A DNA stretch of 36,885 nucleotides from Anaerolineae bacterium (GCA_016789005.1 JAEURA010000066.1:1-36885), one strand, 5' to 3'. Positions 7,652 to 16,041 are shown, counted from the stretch's first letter. Notes: a model not told the origin generated them from the sequence alone. A program made the numbers and translations.

Positions 7652-9091
7652 TCATGAGGGTCTGCCGTCGCGGTTATCGCGCCACCAGTCGTGGAAAGAA
7701 CGCTCGGCGAAAGGTGGGAAGTCGCGGTTCTGCGTCCAGCCGCCCAGCGGGTAGGGCAGGTTGAGATCTTCGGCAGAGAGGTTCTCGCCCTGTTCTCCAC
7801 CCAGCAGGGTCGCGGCGGCGCGGCTGGCGAGGCTTGCCGCTTTGCCGCCCAGTTCGAAGAGCAGCGGGCTGCTGAAGGCGAAGCCGAAGGCTTTCATGCT
7901 CATCTGCCAGAACGGATCCTGCACCGACTGGAGATCGTGACGCAGGCGGAGCAGCATATCGGGGATGTTGATGTCCACCGGACAGGCTTCTTTGCAGGCG
8001 CCGCACAGGCTGCTGGCGAAGGGCAGCGGCGCGGCATTCTCGATGCCGTTCAGCAGCGGCGTGACGATGGAGCCGATGGGTCCGCCATAGACCCAGCCGT
8101 AAGCGTGCCCGCCGACCTGCTTGTAGACCGGGCAGACGTTCTGGCAGGCGCCGCAGCGGATGCAGGCGAGCGCTTCAGCGTATTCGCCGGCGTAGATGTC
8201 GCTGCGCCCGTTATCGACCAGCACCAGGTAGAACTCTTCCGGACCATCCGGTTCGCCGGGGCGCGCCGGTCCCGTGAAGCCGTTGACGTAGACCGTTAGG
8301 CGCTGCCCGGTCCCGCTGCGCGGCAGAAGCTGGATCAGCGTGGCGAAATCTTCCCAGGTTGGGACGATCTTTTCGATGCCGACGACGGCGATGTGGACGC
8401 GAGGGATGCTGGTGGACAGGCGTCCGTTGCCTTCGTTGGTGACGATGACCACCGTGCCCGTTTCAGCGATCATGAAGTTGCCGCCGCTCATGCCAAAATC
8501 GGCTTCGATGTATTTGCTGCGCAGATGGCGGCGGATGAAGGCGGTCATCTCGCCGGCGTCGTCGGTATAGGGCATGGCGAGCCTGTCCATGAACAAGTCG
8601 CGCACCTGTCCCTTGTTCATGTGCATGACCGGCATGACGATGTGCGAGGGATGATCGTCAGCGACCTGGACGATGTATTCGCCGAGGTCAGATTCCAGCA
8701 TTTCGATACCCTCCGCCGCCAGGGCGTCGAGCATCGCGATCTCCTCGGTCGCCATGCTCTTGCTCTTGATGCCGCGCTTCAGGTTGTGGCGCTTGCAGAT
8801 GTCGATGATGTGCCGGTTCGCTTCAGCGGCGTCCATCGCCCATAGGACGTGCCCGCCGGCAGCGGTGACGTTGCGTTCCATCTTCTCCAGCAGTTCGGGG
8901 AGGTCGTGCAGCGCCCTCAGTTTCGCCCCGCGTCCCTGCTGACGCAATGCCTGCGCCTGGGGGAGTTCCGCCATCACCGCGCGGCGGCGTCCATCGGCGA
9001 GGTTGGTGGCATGCCCGACGGCTTTTTTGAGCTGAATATCCTTCAGAGCGATCACCGCCGAATGGTCGAACTGGTTGGCTTTAAGGTCCAT
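7652..9091 (-). CDS. lutB: LutB-family iron-sulfur lactate utilization protein
   Basis: This 479-residue LutB protein would take part in oxidation of L-lactate to pyruvate at the membrane side of electron transfer. The LUD domain covers about residues 70-300, with MSGGNFMIAETGTVVIV and RLSTSIPRVHIAVV. A ferredoxin-like domain follows with Cys310, Cys313, Cys316 and Cys320 (CIRCGACQNVCP), and a second set Cys363, Cys366 and Cys370 (CGACKEACP). The C-terminal 80 residues are helical, and GGWTQNRDFP is the usual LutB ending. It is the first gene of lutBC. No lutA-type CCG-domain gene is seen in the window. Its start is 67 bases from the divergent SDR gene. Confidence 0.93.
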   Translation of the reverse strand: MDLKANQFDHSAVIALKDIQLKKAVGHATNLADGRRRAVMAELPQAQALRQQGRGAKLRALHDLPELLEKMERNVTAAGGHVLWAMDAAEANRHIIDICKRHNLKRGIKSKSMATEEIAMLDALAAEGIEMLESDLGEYIVQVADDHPSHIVMPVMHMNKGQVRDLFMDRLAMPYTDDAGEMTAFIRRHLRSKYIEADFGMSGGNFMIAETGTVVIVTNEGNGRLSTSIPRVHIAVVGIEKIVPTWEDFATLIQLLPRSGTGQRLTVYVNGFTGPARPGEPDGPEEFYLVLVDNGRSDIYAGEYAEALACIRCGACQNVCPVYKQVGGHAYGWVYGGPIGSIVTPLLNGIENAAPLPFASSLCGACKEACPVDINIPDMLLRLRHDLQSVQDPFWQMSMKAFGFAFSSPLLFELGGKAASLASRAAATLLGGEQGENLSAEDLNLPYPLGGWTQNRDFPPFAERSFHDWWRDNRDGRPS

Positions 9092-9104
9092 GTGCGAAGC
9101 CCGC

Positions 9105-9110
9105 TATAAT
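9105..9110 (+). promoter_or_regulatory. Putative -10 box of the SDR gene at 9159
   Basis: TATAAT stands 49 bases before the ATG, inside the 67-base gap shared with divergent lutB. No convincing -35 is visible at 16-18 bases (TTAAGG at best). The short gap means any regulator here could affect both directions. Confidence 0.4.
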
Positions 9111-9158
9111 CGCTGTCATCTACGCTCAATGATAACGCGCTGTCGAGGAGAAAACACC

Positions 9159-9893
9159 ATGTCCGAGGGTTTGCAGGATCAGATCGCAGTCGTGACCGGC
9201 GCCAGCCGGGGAATTGGTCGGGCGTCGGCGCTGGCGCTGGCGAAGGATGGCGCGGACCTGGTCATCACTGCGCGCACGGAGAGCGAACTGAACACCCTGG
9301 CGGAAGAGATTCGCGCTCTGGGGCGCCAGGCGCTGGTGGTGGTGGGCGACAACAGCAGCGAAGTGGACGTTCAGCGCCTGTTCGACGAGACGATTCGGGC
9401 GTTCGGGCGGGCGGATGTGCTGGTCTGCAACACCGGGGTAGGCAAGTACGGACCGGTCGACACGATCAGCGCCGCCGAATACGACTGGATGATGAACAGC
9501 AACATGCGCTCCACATTTCTGACGGTGCGGGCGTTCTACCCGTCGATGCGCGAGCGCAGGAGCGGCACGATTATCTTCCTGGGATCCGTCGCCGGGATGG
9601 TCGGCATTCGCCACGAAAGCATCTATGTCGCCACCAAGCATGCGCAGTATGGTTTCGCCCGGTCGCTGGACTATGAAGCGCGGGAACACAACGTCAAAGT
9701 GAGCTATGTTGCGCCGGGCGGTGTGGATACCTATTTCGCCTTCGGCACGGGGCGCACGCCAGGCGATCCGAAGCTTCAGGAGTATCTCGACGCCGACAGC
9801 GTGGCAGCGGCGGTGGTCTTCGCGGCGCACCAGCCGCCGAAGGGGCGCATCTTCATGATCGGGCTGCGCCCCATGCGCGAAACGCTGGCGTAG
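9159..9893 (+). CDS. SDR family oxidoreductase
   Basis: This 244-residue classical SDR has TGASRGIG at residues 13-20 and Ser143, Tyr156 and Lys160 (YVATK) as the catalytic set. Arg39 after the second strand (ITARTES) points to NADP(H). The start at 9159 has CGAGGAGAA about 8 bases upstream; an earlier GTG/ATG-type start overlapping lutB is unlikely. Substrate is unknown. It resembles 3-oxoacyl-ACP reductase-like members in its first half, but the substrate end (VDTYFAFG) is not diagnostic. It is divergent from lutB and convergent with the nuclease gene, 2 bases away. Confidence 0.92.
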   Translation: MSEGLQDQIAVVTGASRGIGRASALALAKDGADLVITARTESELNTLAEEIRALGRQALVVVGDNSSEVDVQRLFDETIRAFGRADVLVCNTGVGKYGPVDTISAAEYDWMMNSNMRSTFLTVRAFYPSMRERRSGTIIFLGSVAGMVGIRHESIYVATKHAQYGFARSLDYEAREHNVKVSYVAPGGVDTYFAFGTGRTPGDPKLQEYLDADSVAAAVVFAAHQPPKGRIFMIGLRPMRETLA

Positions 9894-9895
9894 TT

Positions 9896-10426
9896 CTAGC
9901 GCGTCGTGCTGCCGTCGTTGAAGATACCCGTCGGGTGGCAGCCCCGGTTATTTCGCGCCGCTACCTGCTCCAGGTCGCGGAACTGGGCAGCGTAGCCGGT
10001 GTCCGGCGGGTATTCGACCGACTCCGCCCAGCCTTCCGAGACCAGCATCTCGTTGACCATGACTTCATCCAGGTAGACGTAGCGCAGCAGACGCCCATAA
10101 CGGTCGGTGTCGCTGGTGTCGCGCACCAGGATGACGGTTTTTTCGCGGACGAAGGCGCTGTTCGCCTGACGCGCCTCACTGTAGCAGGCTTCGTCCCGCT
10201 CTGGGGTGTTGACGCCGATGTAGCGCACCCGCAGCGTCTGCCCATTGAGTTCGACATCGATGGTATCGCCGTCGATGATGCTGACCACGCGCGCCTGGTC
10301 GCCCTGCGGTTGGTTGCCCGTCGGCGGATTGATCGGTTGGCTCTGCTGATCTGTCAGGGTGCAGCCGCTCATGGCGGCGGCGAACAGCATAATGCTCAGC
10401 ACGCTGAGCCTTTTGATCGTACTCAT
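9896..10426 (-). CDS. Staphylococcal-nuclease-like (SNase/thermonuclease) lipoprotein
   Basis: The 176-residue product begins with a lipoprotein signal ending in AAMSGC, so it should be exported and lipid-anchored. After a short Gln/Pro linker comes an SNase domain: DGDTIDVEL, RVRYIGVNTPE and DRYGRLLRYVYL. These provide the counterparts of Asp21, Arg35, Glu43 and Arg87 of the S. aureus enzyme. The usual Asp40 before TPE is Asn here. Such enzymes cut DNA and RNA with calcium. The ATG at 10426 is preferred to a GTG 15 bases upstream; neither has a clear ribosome site. It is divergent from the TetR gene (70-base gap). Confidence 0.88.
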   Translation of the reverse strand: MSTIKRLSVLSIMLFAAAMSGCTLTDQQSQPINPPTGNQPQGDQARVVSIIDGDTIDVELNGQTLRVRYIGVNTPERDEACYSEARQANSAFVREKTVILVRDTSDTDRYGRLLRYVYLDEVMVNEMLVSEGWAESVEYPPDTGYAAQFRDLEQVAARNNRGCHPTGIFNDGSTTR

Positions 10427-10458
10427 TGAAGTAAATGTCACCTATACTGTTAAAATAC

Positions 10459-10474
10459 GAAGTCCATCTCTAGT
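10459..10474. promoter_or_regulatory. Partial TetR-type operator upstream of the TetR gene
   Basis: CGAAGTCCAT here (after AAAATA) is identical to the right half of the operator at 11095-11110. The left half (GGAC) is missing. It lies about 30 bases before the TetR start and in the gap shared with the nuclease gene, so it could be a weak autoregulatory site. Confidence 0.35.
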
Positions 10475-10496
10475 CTACCATGCAGCGAACAAATCT

Positions 10497-11084
10497 ATGG
10501 ACGATCTGATCATCCTCTCCGAACAGCGTCCAACGCGCGCTGATGCCGTTCGCAATCGCGACCATCTGCTGTGCGTGGCGAGGCGCATGTTCGATGCCTA
10601 TGGCGTTGACGAAGTGACCATGTCGGCAATCGCCCACGAGGCGAAAGTCGGCAAGGGGACGCTGTACCGCAATTTCCCCGACAAACTGGCGCTCTGCCGG
10701 GAGCTGCTCGACCAGGAACAGCGGGAGCTGCAAGAACGGACGCTCCAACGCCTTCATGGCGGCGGACCCCCCTTTGATCATCTCGCCTGGTTCATGAACG
10801 AAGTCCTGGGCTTCGTCTGGCGCAACCTGGGGCTACTGCGCGGCGAAGGCGGCGTCCTGCCGCTGGCGCATCCCGCCCATTTCTGGTGGCGGCAGACGAT
10901 TCGCGGGCTGCTTCAGCCGATGCGCCCGTCGCTCGACATCGACTACCTGGCGGACACCCTGTTCGTCCTGCTTGATCCGCGTGTGCTGGCGTATCAGCGC
11001 ACGCGGGGCTACGGGCTGGATCGCATCGCCGCCGCGATGATCGACACCGCGCGCCGCCTCCTCGACGACGCAGCAGAGCGCTGA
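10497..11084 (+). CDS. TetR/AcrR-family transcriptional regulator
   Basis: This is a 195-residue regulator. The N-terminal helix-turn-helix spans about residues 41-60 (TMSAIAHEAKVGKGTLYRNF), a typical TetR motif. The C-terminal ligand domain (about 70-195) is not assigned to a known subfamily. The ATG at 10497 is chosen because it fits the usual distance of about 20 residues before the first helix; the frame is open further upstream through the nuclease promoter region. Two palindromes of the TetR operator type lie just downstream, before yceI. A third half-site precedes the gene. It is thus likely a repressor of yceI and perhaps of itself. Confidence 0.93.
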   Translation: MDDLIILSEQRPTRADAVRNRDHLLCVARRMFDAYGVDEVTMSAIAHEAKVGKGTLYRNFPDKLALCRELLDQEQRELQERTLQRLHGGGPPFDHLAWFMNEVLGFVWRNLGLLRGEGGVLPLAHPAHFWWRQTIRGLLQPMRPSLDIDYLADTLFVLLDPRVLAYQRTRGYGLDRIAAAMIDTARRLLDDAAER

Positions 11085-11094
11085 GACTCGAAAA

Positions 11095-11110
11095 ACGGAC
11101 CGAAGTCCAT
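11095..11110. promoter_or_regulatory. TetR-type operator O1
   Basis: ACGGACCGAAGTCCAT: GGAC and GTCC arms around a 4-base centre, flanked by A-rich and T-rich bases. It shares its arms and flanks with O2 (11175-11190). It lies 10 bases after the TetR stop. Confidence 0.7.
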
Positions 11111-11174
11111 TTTCTAATCATCTCCTCACTTCGGCGCGCTCTGAAGTGTGATAGAGTTCCCTTGTCACCGATAA

Positions 11175-11190
11175 ACGGACTACAGTCCAT
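11175..11190. promoter_or_regulatory. TetR-type operator O2
   Basis: ACGGACTACAGTCCAT, nearly the same as O1, with AAA before and TTT after. It is 34 bases before the yceI start. It is placed where a repressor would block the promoter; a TTGTCA at 11162-11167 may be the -35. Confidence 0.75.
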
Positions 11191-11224
11191 TTAGTAACTG
11201 AACGAACTGAGAGGGAATGTTCTC

Positions 11225-11773
11225 ATGGCAGTCTGGAATCTCGATCCTGCGCATACCGTCGCGACCTTCAGCGCGCGTCATATGATGGTCACCACCGTTC
11301 GCGGCAGCTTTGCACCCCCCAGCGGCACGCTGGAATTCGATCCTGAAAAACCGGCGCTGTCCAGCGTCGAGGCGACCCTGGACGCCACGACCGTCAGTAC
11401 CGGGCTGGCGGACCGCGACAACCACCTGAAGAGTCCCGACTTTCTGGATGTCGCCAACTACCCGACGATCACCTTCAAGAGCACCCGCGTGCAGCTCGAA
11501 GACGCGGACAATGCACTGGTCACCGGCGACCTGACCATTCGCGGCGTCACCAAGCAGATCACGCTCAAGGTCGAAAAGCTGGGCATCGTCAATGACCCCT
11601 GGGGCGGTCGGCGCGTGGGTTTCACCGCCGAGACCAAGATCAACCGCGAGGACTGGGGATTGACCTGGAACGTCGCCATCGAAGCCGGCGGCGTGCTGGT
11701 CGGCAAGGAAATCAAGCTGAATATCGAAGCCGAAGCGATCCTGGTTCAGACCACGGAAGCTGCGCCGGCGTAA
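11225..11773 (+). CDS. YceI-family lipocalin-like protein
   Basis: This 182-residue YceI protein has a beta-barrel that binds isoprenoid or amphiphilic lipids in known members. The hallmarks are the opening WNLDPAHTVATFSARHMMVTTVRGSF, SSVEATLDATTVSTG, DRDNHLKSPDFLDVANYPTI, and GDLTIRGVTKQI. No signal peptide is present, so it should be cytoplasmic. The ribosome site GAGGGA lies 8-9 bases upstream. The two palindromes between tetR and this gene suggest it is the regulator's main target. The gene ends 22 bases before a strong bidirectional terminator. Confidence 0.94.
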   Translation: MAVWNLDPAHTVATFSARHMMVTTVRGSFAPPSGTLEFDPEKPALSSVEATLDATTVSTGLADRDNHLKSPDFLDVANYPTITFKSTRVQLEDADNALVTGDLTIRGVTKQITLKVEKLGIVNDPWGGRRVGFTAETKINREDWGLTWNVAIEAGGVLVGKEIKLNIEAEAILVQTTEAAPA

Positions 11774-11793
11774 ACCTGCCGAGTCTGCTCGCA

Positions 11794-11835
11794 TAAAAAA
11801 AGGCGCGTTTCCCCATGAGAGACGCGCCTTTTTTG
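11794..11835. terminator. Bidirectional intrinsic terminator
   Basis: AAAAAAGGCGCGT pairs with ACGCGCCTTTTTT (a 13-base stem) over a 14-base loop. The A and T tracts allow use by yceI (+) and by the PPC gene (-). Confidence 0.92.
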
Positions 11836-11864
11836 CTGTCTGATACGCGGATTCGACCGCCGCG

Positions 11865-13046
11865 CTACCCGCCGTTGAACGACGGAGGGGTATACGATTC
11901 GTCGAACAGCCGGCGGTCGCGCTTGATATTCACAGTCAGCGTGTAGTCGCCCTCTCCGCCGCGCGCTGAACCGACCATCACGCTGTAGCTGCCCGGCTCG
12001 ACGATCAGGTAGTTCTTGATGCGGGCGTCGAAGAAGTCGATATCGGCGTCGTTGAAGCCGTGATTGTCGTTGTCGATCAGGACCGCGCCGTCGGCATCGA
12101 GCAGCGCGGCGAAAGGATCGAGCAAAGAAGAGCGCGCCTGTACCGTGATCGACACAAAATCACCCACGCGCAGGTCCAGGTCGTAGCTCTTGAATTCCCC
12201 TGCGGCGACGGCGTCTTCAACCTCTGTATCCGTCCCCGGGTATGCCAGCGCGCCGTTCATCACGTGCACCACCGTAAAACCGACGCTGCCCTGGGTTCCG
12301 GCATAGCCGCGCACCTCGGCGAAGTAGCGTCCATCGCGCGCGATGATCAGGTTCGGGATGCGGGCATCGCCCGGTCCGAGGGACGGATCGGTCGAGCCGT
12401 GATCGTCGTTGGCGTCGATCAGATCGGTATCTTCATAGTAGATCGACAGCTGCGGGTCGATGTCGCCGCTGAGCGCCCGCGCATAGAAGCTGTAGACTTC
12501 GCCGCGTCGCGCGTCGAAGACGTAGAGCGAGCGGTCATACGGATAGACTTCGACGACGCTCAGCTCGGACGAGATCGGGTTGCGCAGTTGATAGGCGATG
12601 GCTTCCTGTCGCCGCAGTGTGAACATCTGATCGACCAGCCAGTCGATGGTCAGTTCGACCGTCCCGCCGACGCCCTGTGCGCCGCTGACCTCGATGATGT
12701 AGCCGCCCGTCTCTGGCAGTGCGATGCCTTCGATGCGCGCGTCGCTGCCGCGCAGGGCTGGATCAGGGATGACGGCATCGTCATTGGCGGCGAGGAACCG
12801 CCCCGCCTCGCTGACCAGCGTCACACGCGGGTCAAAGTCGCCGTCGACAGAACGGGCGGTGATGGTGACCTGATCCCCCTCAGCGGCGATGAAGTGATAC
12901 ACGTAGGTCTCGCCAAAGGGAATCTTGCCGGTGTAGATTTCCACGCGCGGTGTGGATGGCTGCTGCCCAAAGGCGGCAGCAGCCGAAAACAGCGCGATCA
13001 ACAGGACGGCGAGGTGACTGGTGATTCGGGTACGGCGCTGGAGCAT
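11865..13046 (-). CDS. Secreted protein with three PPC-like repeats
   Basis: The 393-residue product has a Sec signal peptide (residues about 1-27, cut near AFG-Q). Three beta-sandwich repeats follow at about 36-134, 160-262 and 273-373. Each has a D-x-DP turn (DFDPRVTL, DIDPQLSI, LLDPFAAL), an ND-x-N/H segment (ANDD, DANDDHG, DNDNHG) and a D-A-R-I strand. These are features of the bacterial pre-peptidase C-terminal (PPC) domain, which binds calcium in some members. No peptidase is attached. Its ATG overlaps the stop of the SPFH gene by one base (TAATG), so translation is probably coupled. This places an outside binding protein with a membrane-organising SPFH protein. Confidence 0.82.
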   Translation of the reverse strand: MLQRRTRITSHLAVLLIALFSAAAAFGQQPSTPRVEIYTGKIPFGETYVYHFIAAEGDQVTITARSVDGDFDPRVTLVSEAGRFLAANDDAVIPDPALRGSDARIEGIALPETGGYIIEVSGAQGVGGTVELTIDWLVDQMFTLRRQEAIAYQLRNPISSELSVVEVYPYDRSLYVFDARRGEVYSFYARALSGDIDPQLSIYYEDTDLIDANDDHGSTDPSLGPGDARIPNLIIARDGRYFAEVRGYAGTQGSVGFTVVHVMNGALAYPGTDTEVEDAVAAGEFKSYDLDLRVGDFVSITVQARSSLLDPFAALLDADGAVLIDNDNHGFNDADIDFFDARIKNYLIVEPGSYSVMVGSARGGEGDYTLTVNIKRDRRLFDESYTPPSFNGG

Positions 13047-14872
13047 TACGCAGGATCCTCTTGGCTGGATTGTGAGTCTCCTGATGATTTTATCGCGTTC
13101 GGCGCCAATTGATTGCTGAGAATTACGCCGAGCAGCGCTTCGACCATGCTGCCGCCGCCTTCACCGCCATTGACCAGTACGTCGGGGATGATGCGGATGC
13201 TGTTTTCGCCGACCTGCTGCATCAGCTGCAGCGCGGTGTAGCCCTGCATACCCATCGCCGCCGCGCCCAACTGGTGGGCAGAAGCCTGCGCTTCACCGCG
13301 CGCCCGGATGGCGTCCGCCTCGCCGGAGGCGCGCAGACGGATCGATTCGGCATCACCGCTCGCCTGCTTGATCGCCGCCTGAGCTTGCAGTTCGGCGATG
13401 TTGACGCCCTGTTCGCTCTGGACGACCTGCTGCTGGATGTTCGCCATCTCGGTCTGGCGGACGAGCTGCTGCCGCTGCACCTGGGCGATCTCCTGGACTT
13501 CGTAGGTCTTCTTCTGTTCTTCGGCGATCTTGCGGTCGGTTAGGGTCGCCATCAGCGCCGGCGGCGGGTCAATCGCGCCGAGCAGGGTGTCGATGGCTTC
13601 CACGTCATAAGCACGCAGCGCCGTGCGCACGTGCTGCGCCGCCTCTGACTGGCGGTCGCTGCGGGCGCTCAGAAAGTCCAGCACGGTGTAGCGCTGAGCG
13701 GCGTTGCGGAAATAGTTGGCGACGATCGGCTCCAGCACGTGATCGACGAGGTTCTGCATGCTGCCGACGCGGCTGATCACCCGCGAGGCTTCCAGCGCGC
13801 CGATGTGGATCACCTGGGCGATTTCCAGATTGAAGGCGAAACCGTCCTGGCTGCGCACGGTGATCGAATTCAGCCGGCTGTCGTAGCCGTGCATCTCGGT
13901 GCGTTCTGCCCAGTTCAGGACGATGTTGGTCGTCGGAACCAGCTCGGTGCGCATGACGCGCGTGTTGATCGGGTGCTTGCCGGGGTAGAGCGGAGCCGCC
14001 CAGACACCCTTATGACCGACGTTGACCAGGTCGCCATGCTTGAATTCAACGCCGCTGATGTCCTCATGCGCCTTGCCGATGAACGAGATGACCACGCCAA
14101 CATAGCCGATGGGGATCTCGGTCATGGGAACCTGTTCGACGCGGACGAACCAGGGGTTGAGGTTCCACGAACCGCTGAGCAGCACCTGTTCCTGCAAACC
14201 GCGCTGCCCGCCGGCATCGATGAACGCCTGGGCGTTCTGGAAATTCTCGTGACCGGGCAGGAACAGCGCCGCGATCTCGCCTTCCGGGATGGGTTTGCCG
14301 TCAAGCGAGGTGACGATGCCGACCATATCCGGTTCGACGCTGTAAACGGACAGGTCGCCGGAATCCATGCCGTTCTGGTTGGCGTTCGCCCTGGTGATGA
14401 CGTTGAACAGCGCCGTGTTGATGCGGTAGGTTCCGGCGGTGATGATCTTGAGCTGCCGCCCCTTTTCGCCCCCGTTCGCCAGGAATTTGCGAGCGTCCTG
14501 ATAGTTGTCGCTGTCCACGACTTTTCCGAGGATGCGGTCTGGCGGAACCGCCGCGCCGTCGGCGGCGACCACCAGGGCGATTTCACCCTGCGGCACGACC
14601 GTCACCGGAACCTTGATGATGCTGTACATCCATGAAAAGTAGCCCAGATGCCAACCAGGAGCCAGCGTATCCGCCTGGTAGCCTGGCTCGCCTTCCAGGG
14701 CGATCAGCCGCCCCTTGGGGAGCGACTTGCCGGAAAACGAGAAGCGGCGGATGACCACGCCAACCTGCCGTTCGTTGATGATGACCAGCCCAAGCAGGAC
14801 TCCGGGCAGGACGACAGCCAATGCAACGATCACGACGACGATGATGATTAGGGGAAGCAAACTCTCGATCAT
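13046..14872 (-). CDS. SPFH/flotillin-like membrane protein with duplicated module
   Basis: The 608-residue protein has an N-terminal membrane helix (about 5-31) and an extended SPFH/Band-7 region. A Glu/Ala/Gln-rich coiled coil follows from about 446-535 (EEQKKTYEVQEIAQVQRQQL, GEADAIRARGEAQA). It ends in a Gly-rich stretch. Start 14872 is set by AAAGGAGG about 8 bases upstream. The region before the classical SPFH part contains two repeats, about residues 94-155 and 181-241, each with a P-x-G/V-x-I start, N-x-Q-x-A, a GG-x-x-G-x-Q stretch and a G-x-[YW]-x-[IL]-N end. A third, partial unit starts near 254. Flotillins order membrane microdomains and scaffold other proteins; the cargo here is unknown but may include the coupled PPC protein. 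Confidence 0.88.
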   Translation of the reverse strand: MIESLLPLIIIVVVIVALAVVLPGVLLGLVIINERQVGVVIRRFSFSGKSLPKGRLIALEGEPGYQADTLAPGWHLGYFSWMYSIIKVPVTVVPQGEIALVVAADGAAVPPDRILGKVVDSDNYQDARKFLANGGEKGRQLKIITAGTYRINTALFNVITRANANQNGMDSGDLSVYSVEPDMVGIVTSLDGKPIPEGEIAALFLPGHENFQNAQAFIDAGGQRGLQEQVLLSGSWNLNPWFVRVEQVPMTEIPIGYVGVVISFIGKAHEDISGVEFKHGDLVNVGHKGVWAAPLYPGKHPINTRVMRTELVPTTNIVLNWAERTEMHGYDSRLNSITVRSQDGFAFNLEIAQVIHIGALEASRVISRVGSMQNLVDHVLEPIVANYFRNAAQRYTVLDFLSARSDRQSEAAQHVRTALRAYDVEAIDTLLGAIDPPPALMATLTDRKIAEEQKKTYEVQEIAQVQRQQLVRQTEMANIQQQVVQSEQGVNIAELQAQAAIKQASGDAESIRLRASGEADAIRARGEAQASAHQLGAAAMGMQGYTALQLMQQVGENSIRIIPDVLVNGGEGGGSMVEALLGVILSNQLAPNAIKSSGDSQSSQEDPA

Positions 14873-14935
14873 GGGGCGCGCCTCCTTTAGATTCGCAGCC
14901 GCGCGTAGATCAGAACCTCTGTGGAGAAAAGCAAG

Positions 14936-14985
14936 GGGCGAGGGGTAAGCCCTCGCCCACTTGGCCAAACCTTATGCTGGTTTGG
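14936..14985 (-). terminator. Two hairpins, probable terminator of the 15039-15980 gene
   Basis: Read on the minus strand, CCAAAC-loop-GTTTGG (14965-14985) is followed by GGGCGAGGG-CTTAC-CCCTCGCCC (14936-14958) and then CTTGCTTTTC. The second hairpin is strong but its T tract is short. It lies between the secreted-protein gene and the SPFH gene. Confidence 0.55.
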
Positions 14986-15038
14986 GCTGCCGGAACATGC
15001 GCGTTCCAGCCACCCGCTGTGTTACCGTTACAGCGTCC

Positions 15039-15980
15039 TTAGCTGCCCGAAGGCAAGGGGGTGAATTCCGCCGGAGCTTCGACGGTGACCGGCTGATTGT
15101 AGCTGGTCAGGTCGATGTCGAAGACCAGGTTGACTCCCGCGCCTTCGCCCATCCCCAGCGCCGACAGGGGCAGGTTGATGGTGAACACGCCGCGCTCGAC
15201 CAGGTTGGTGCTGGTATCGACGTACTGATCGAAGCTCAGGACCGCCTCGCCGAACATCATGCCCAGCATAGCGCCCATCTGCTGCATTTCTGCTTCGGTC
15301 ATCTCAGCGCCGCCGCTCATCTGCGAGCCGAGCAGACCGCCGACAGCCGGCTGCTGGAGCAGGTCGGAGATGCTCAGGTTGATGTTGAACTGCGCCAGAC
15401 CATCGGCATCGGAACGGGCGATAGCGATGAACGAGGAAGGATCGAGCGATGCCAGACCTGCCATCGCGCCCATCACGTCTTCGTTGCCCATCAGACCGCT
15501 GAGGTCACCGCTCGCCAGCGCCGCCGGATCGACCGGGAGTCCCGAACCCGCAGCGAAGGCGCTGCTGAAGCCGCTCATCGCCTCTTCAGCCTTGCCGCCC
15601 TGCCAGCCGTTGCCGTCGCCCAAATTGACATAGATCATGTCGCCGACCAGGCGCGCTTCAAAGTTGACCGCCTGCGTCTGCGTGCCGTCGTTGATATCGC
15701 CCGTCACCAGCAGGCTGAACGCGCCCGCCGTGTCGATCGCTGCCGAACCGACCAGGTTCGCCGCCACGTTGGCGCCCTCGATGCCCGCCACGCTGAGATC
15801 CGCGGTGAAATCCAGCGTCAGCGTGCTGAATGATGCGCTGGCGGCATTGGCGCCCGTCCACAGGGCGAAGTCGGAGTCACTCAAGCCAAAGGTCGTGTCC
15901 TGGGCGAAAGCCGCAGGTGCCAGGACCAGGACCGCCACAAGCGCAAAAAAGGCGAACCCAGTGCGGAAAAGACGCTTCAT
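15039..15980 (-). CDS. Secreted protein of unknown function, LppX/LolA-like character
   Basis: The 313-residue product has a signal peptide cut near AAFA-Q (residues about 1-25). The mature part is rich in beta strand, Gly, Ala and Ser. It includes a repeated D-L-x-x-G pattern, a hydrophobic Met-rich stretch (AEMQQMGAMLGMMFG) and an ending typical of lipid-binding half-barrels. It is not assigned to a family. The ATG at 15980 has AGGAG 7 bases before it. A strong promoter lies upstream at 16042-16070. It seems to be a single-gene unit. Confidence 0.78.
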   Translation of the reverse strand: MKRLFRTGFAFFALVAVLVLAPAAFAQDTTFGLSDSDFALWTGANAASASFSTLTLDFTADLSVAGIEGANVAANLVGSAAIDTAGAFSLLVTGDINDGTQTQAVNFEARLVGDMIYVNLGDGNGWQGGKAEEAMSGFSSAFAAGSGLPVDPAALASGDLSGLMGNEDVMGAMAGLASLDPSSFIAIARSDADGLAQFNINLSISDLLQQPAVGGLLGSQMSGGAEMTEAEMQQMGAMLGMMFGEAVLSFDQYVDTSTNLVERGVFTINLPLSALGMGEGAGVNLVFDIDLTSYNQPVTVEAPAEFTPLPSGS

Positions 15981-16041
15981 TGTTATCTCCTGGAGTACGA
16001 TACAGGCATCAAAGGCGCATCCAAAAAACACGCCTGAGTGT

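Noticed and set aside
12060..13112. Plus-strand open frame of 350 codons opposite the PPC gene
   Set aside because: The opposite strand has a signal peptide, three repeats and a coupled start; this frame has none of these.
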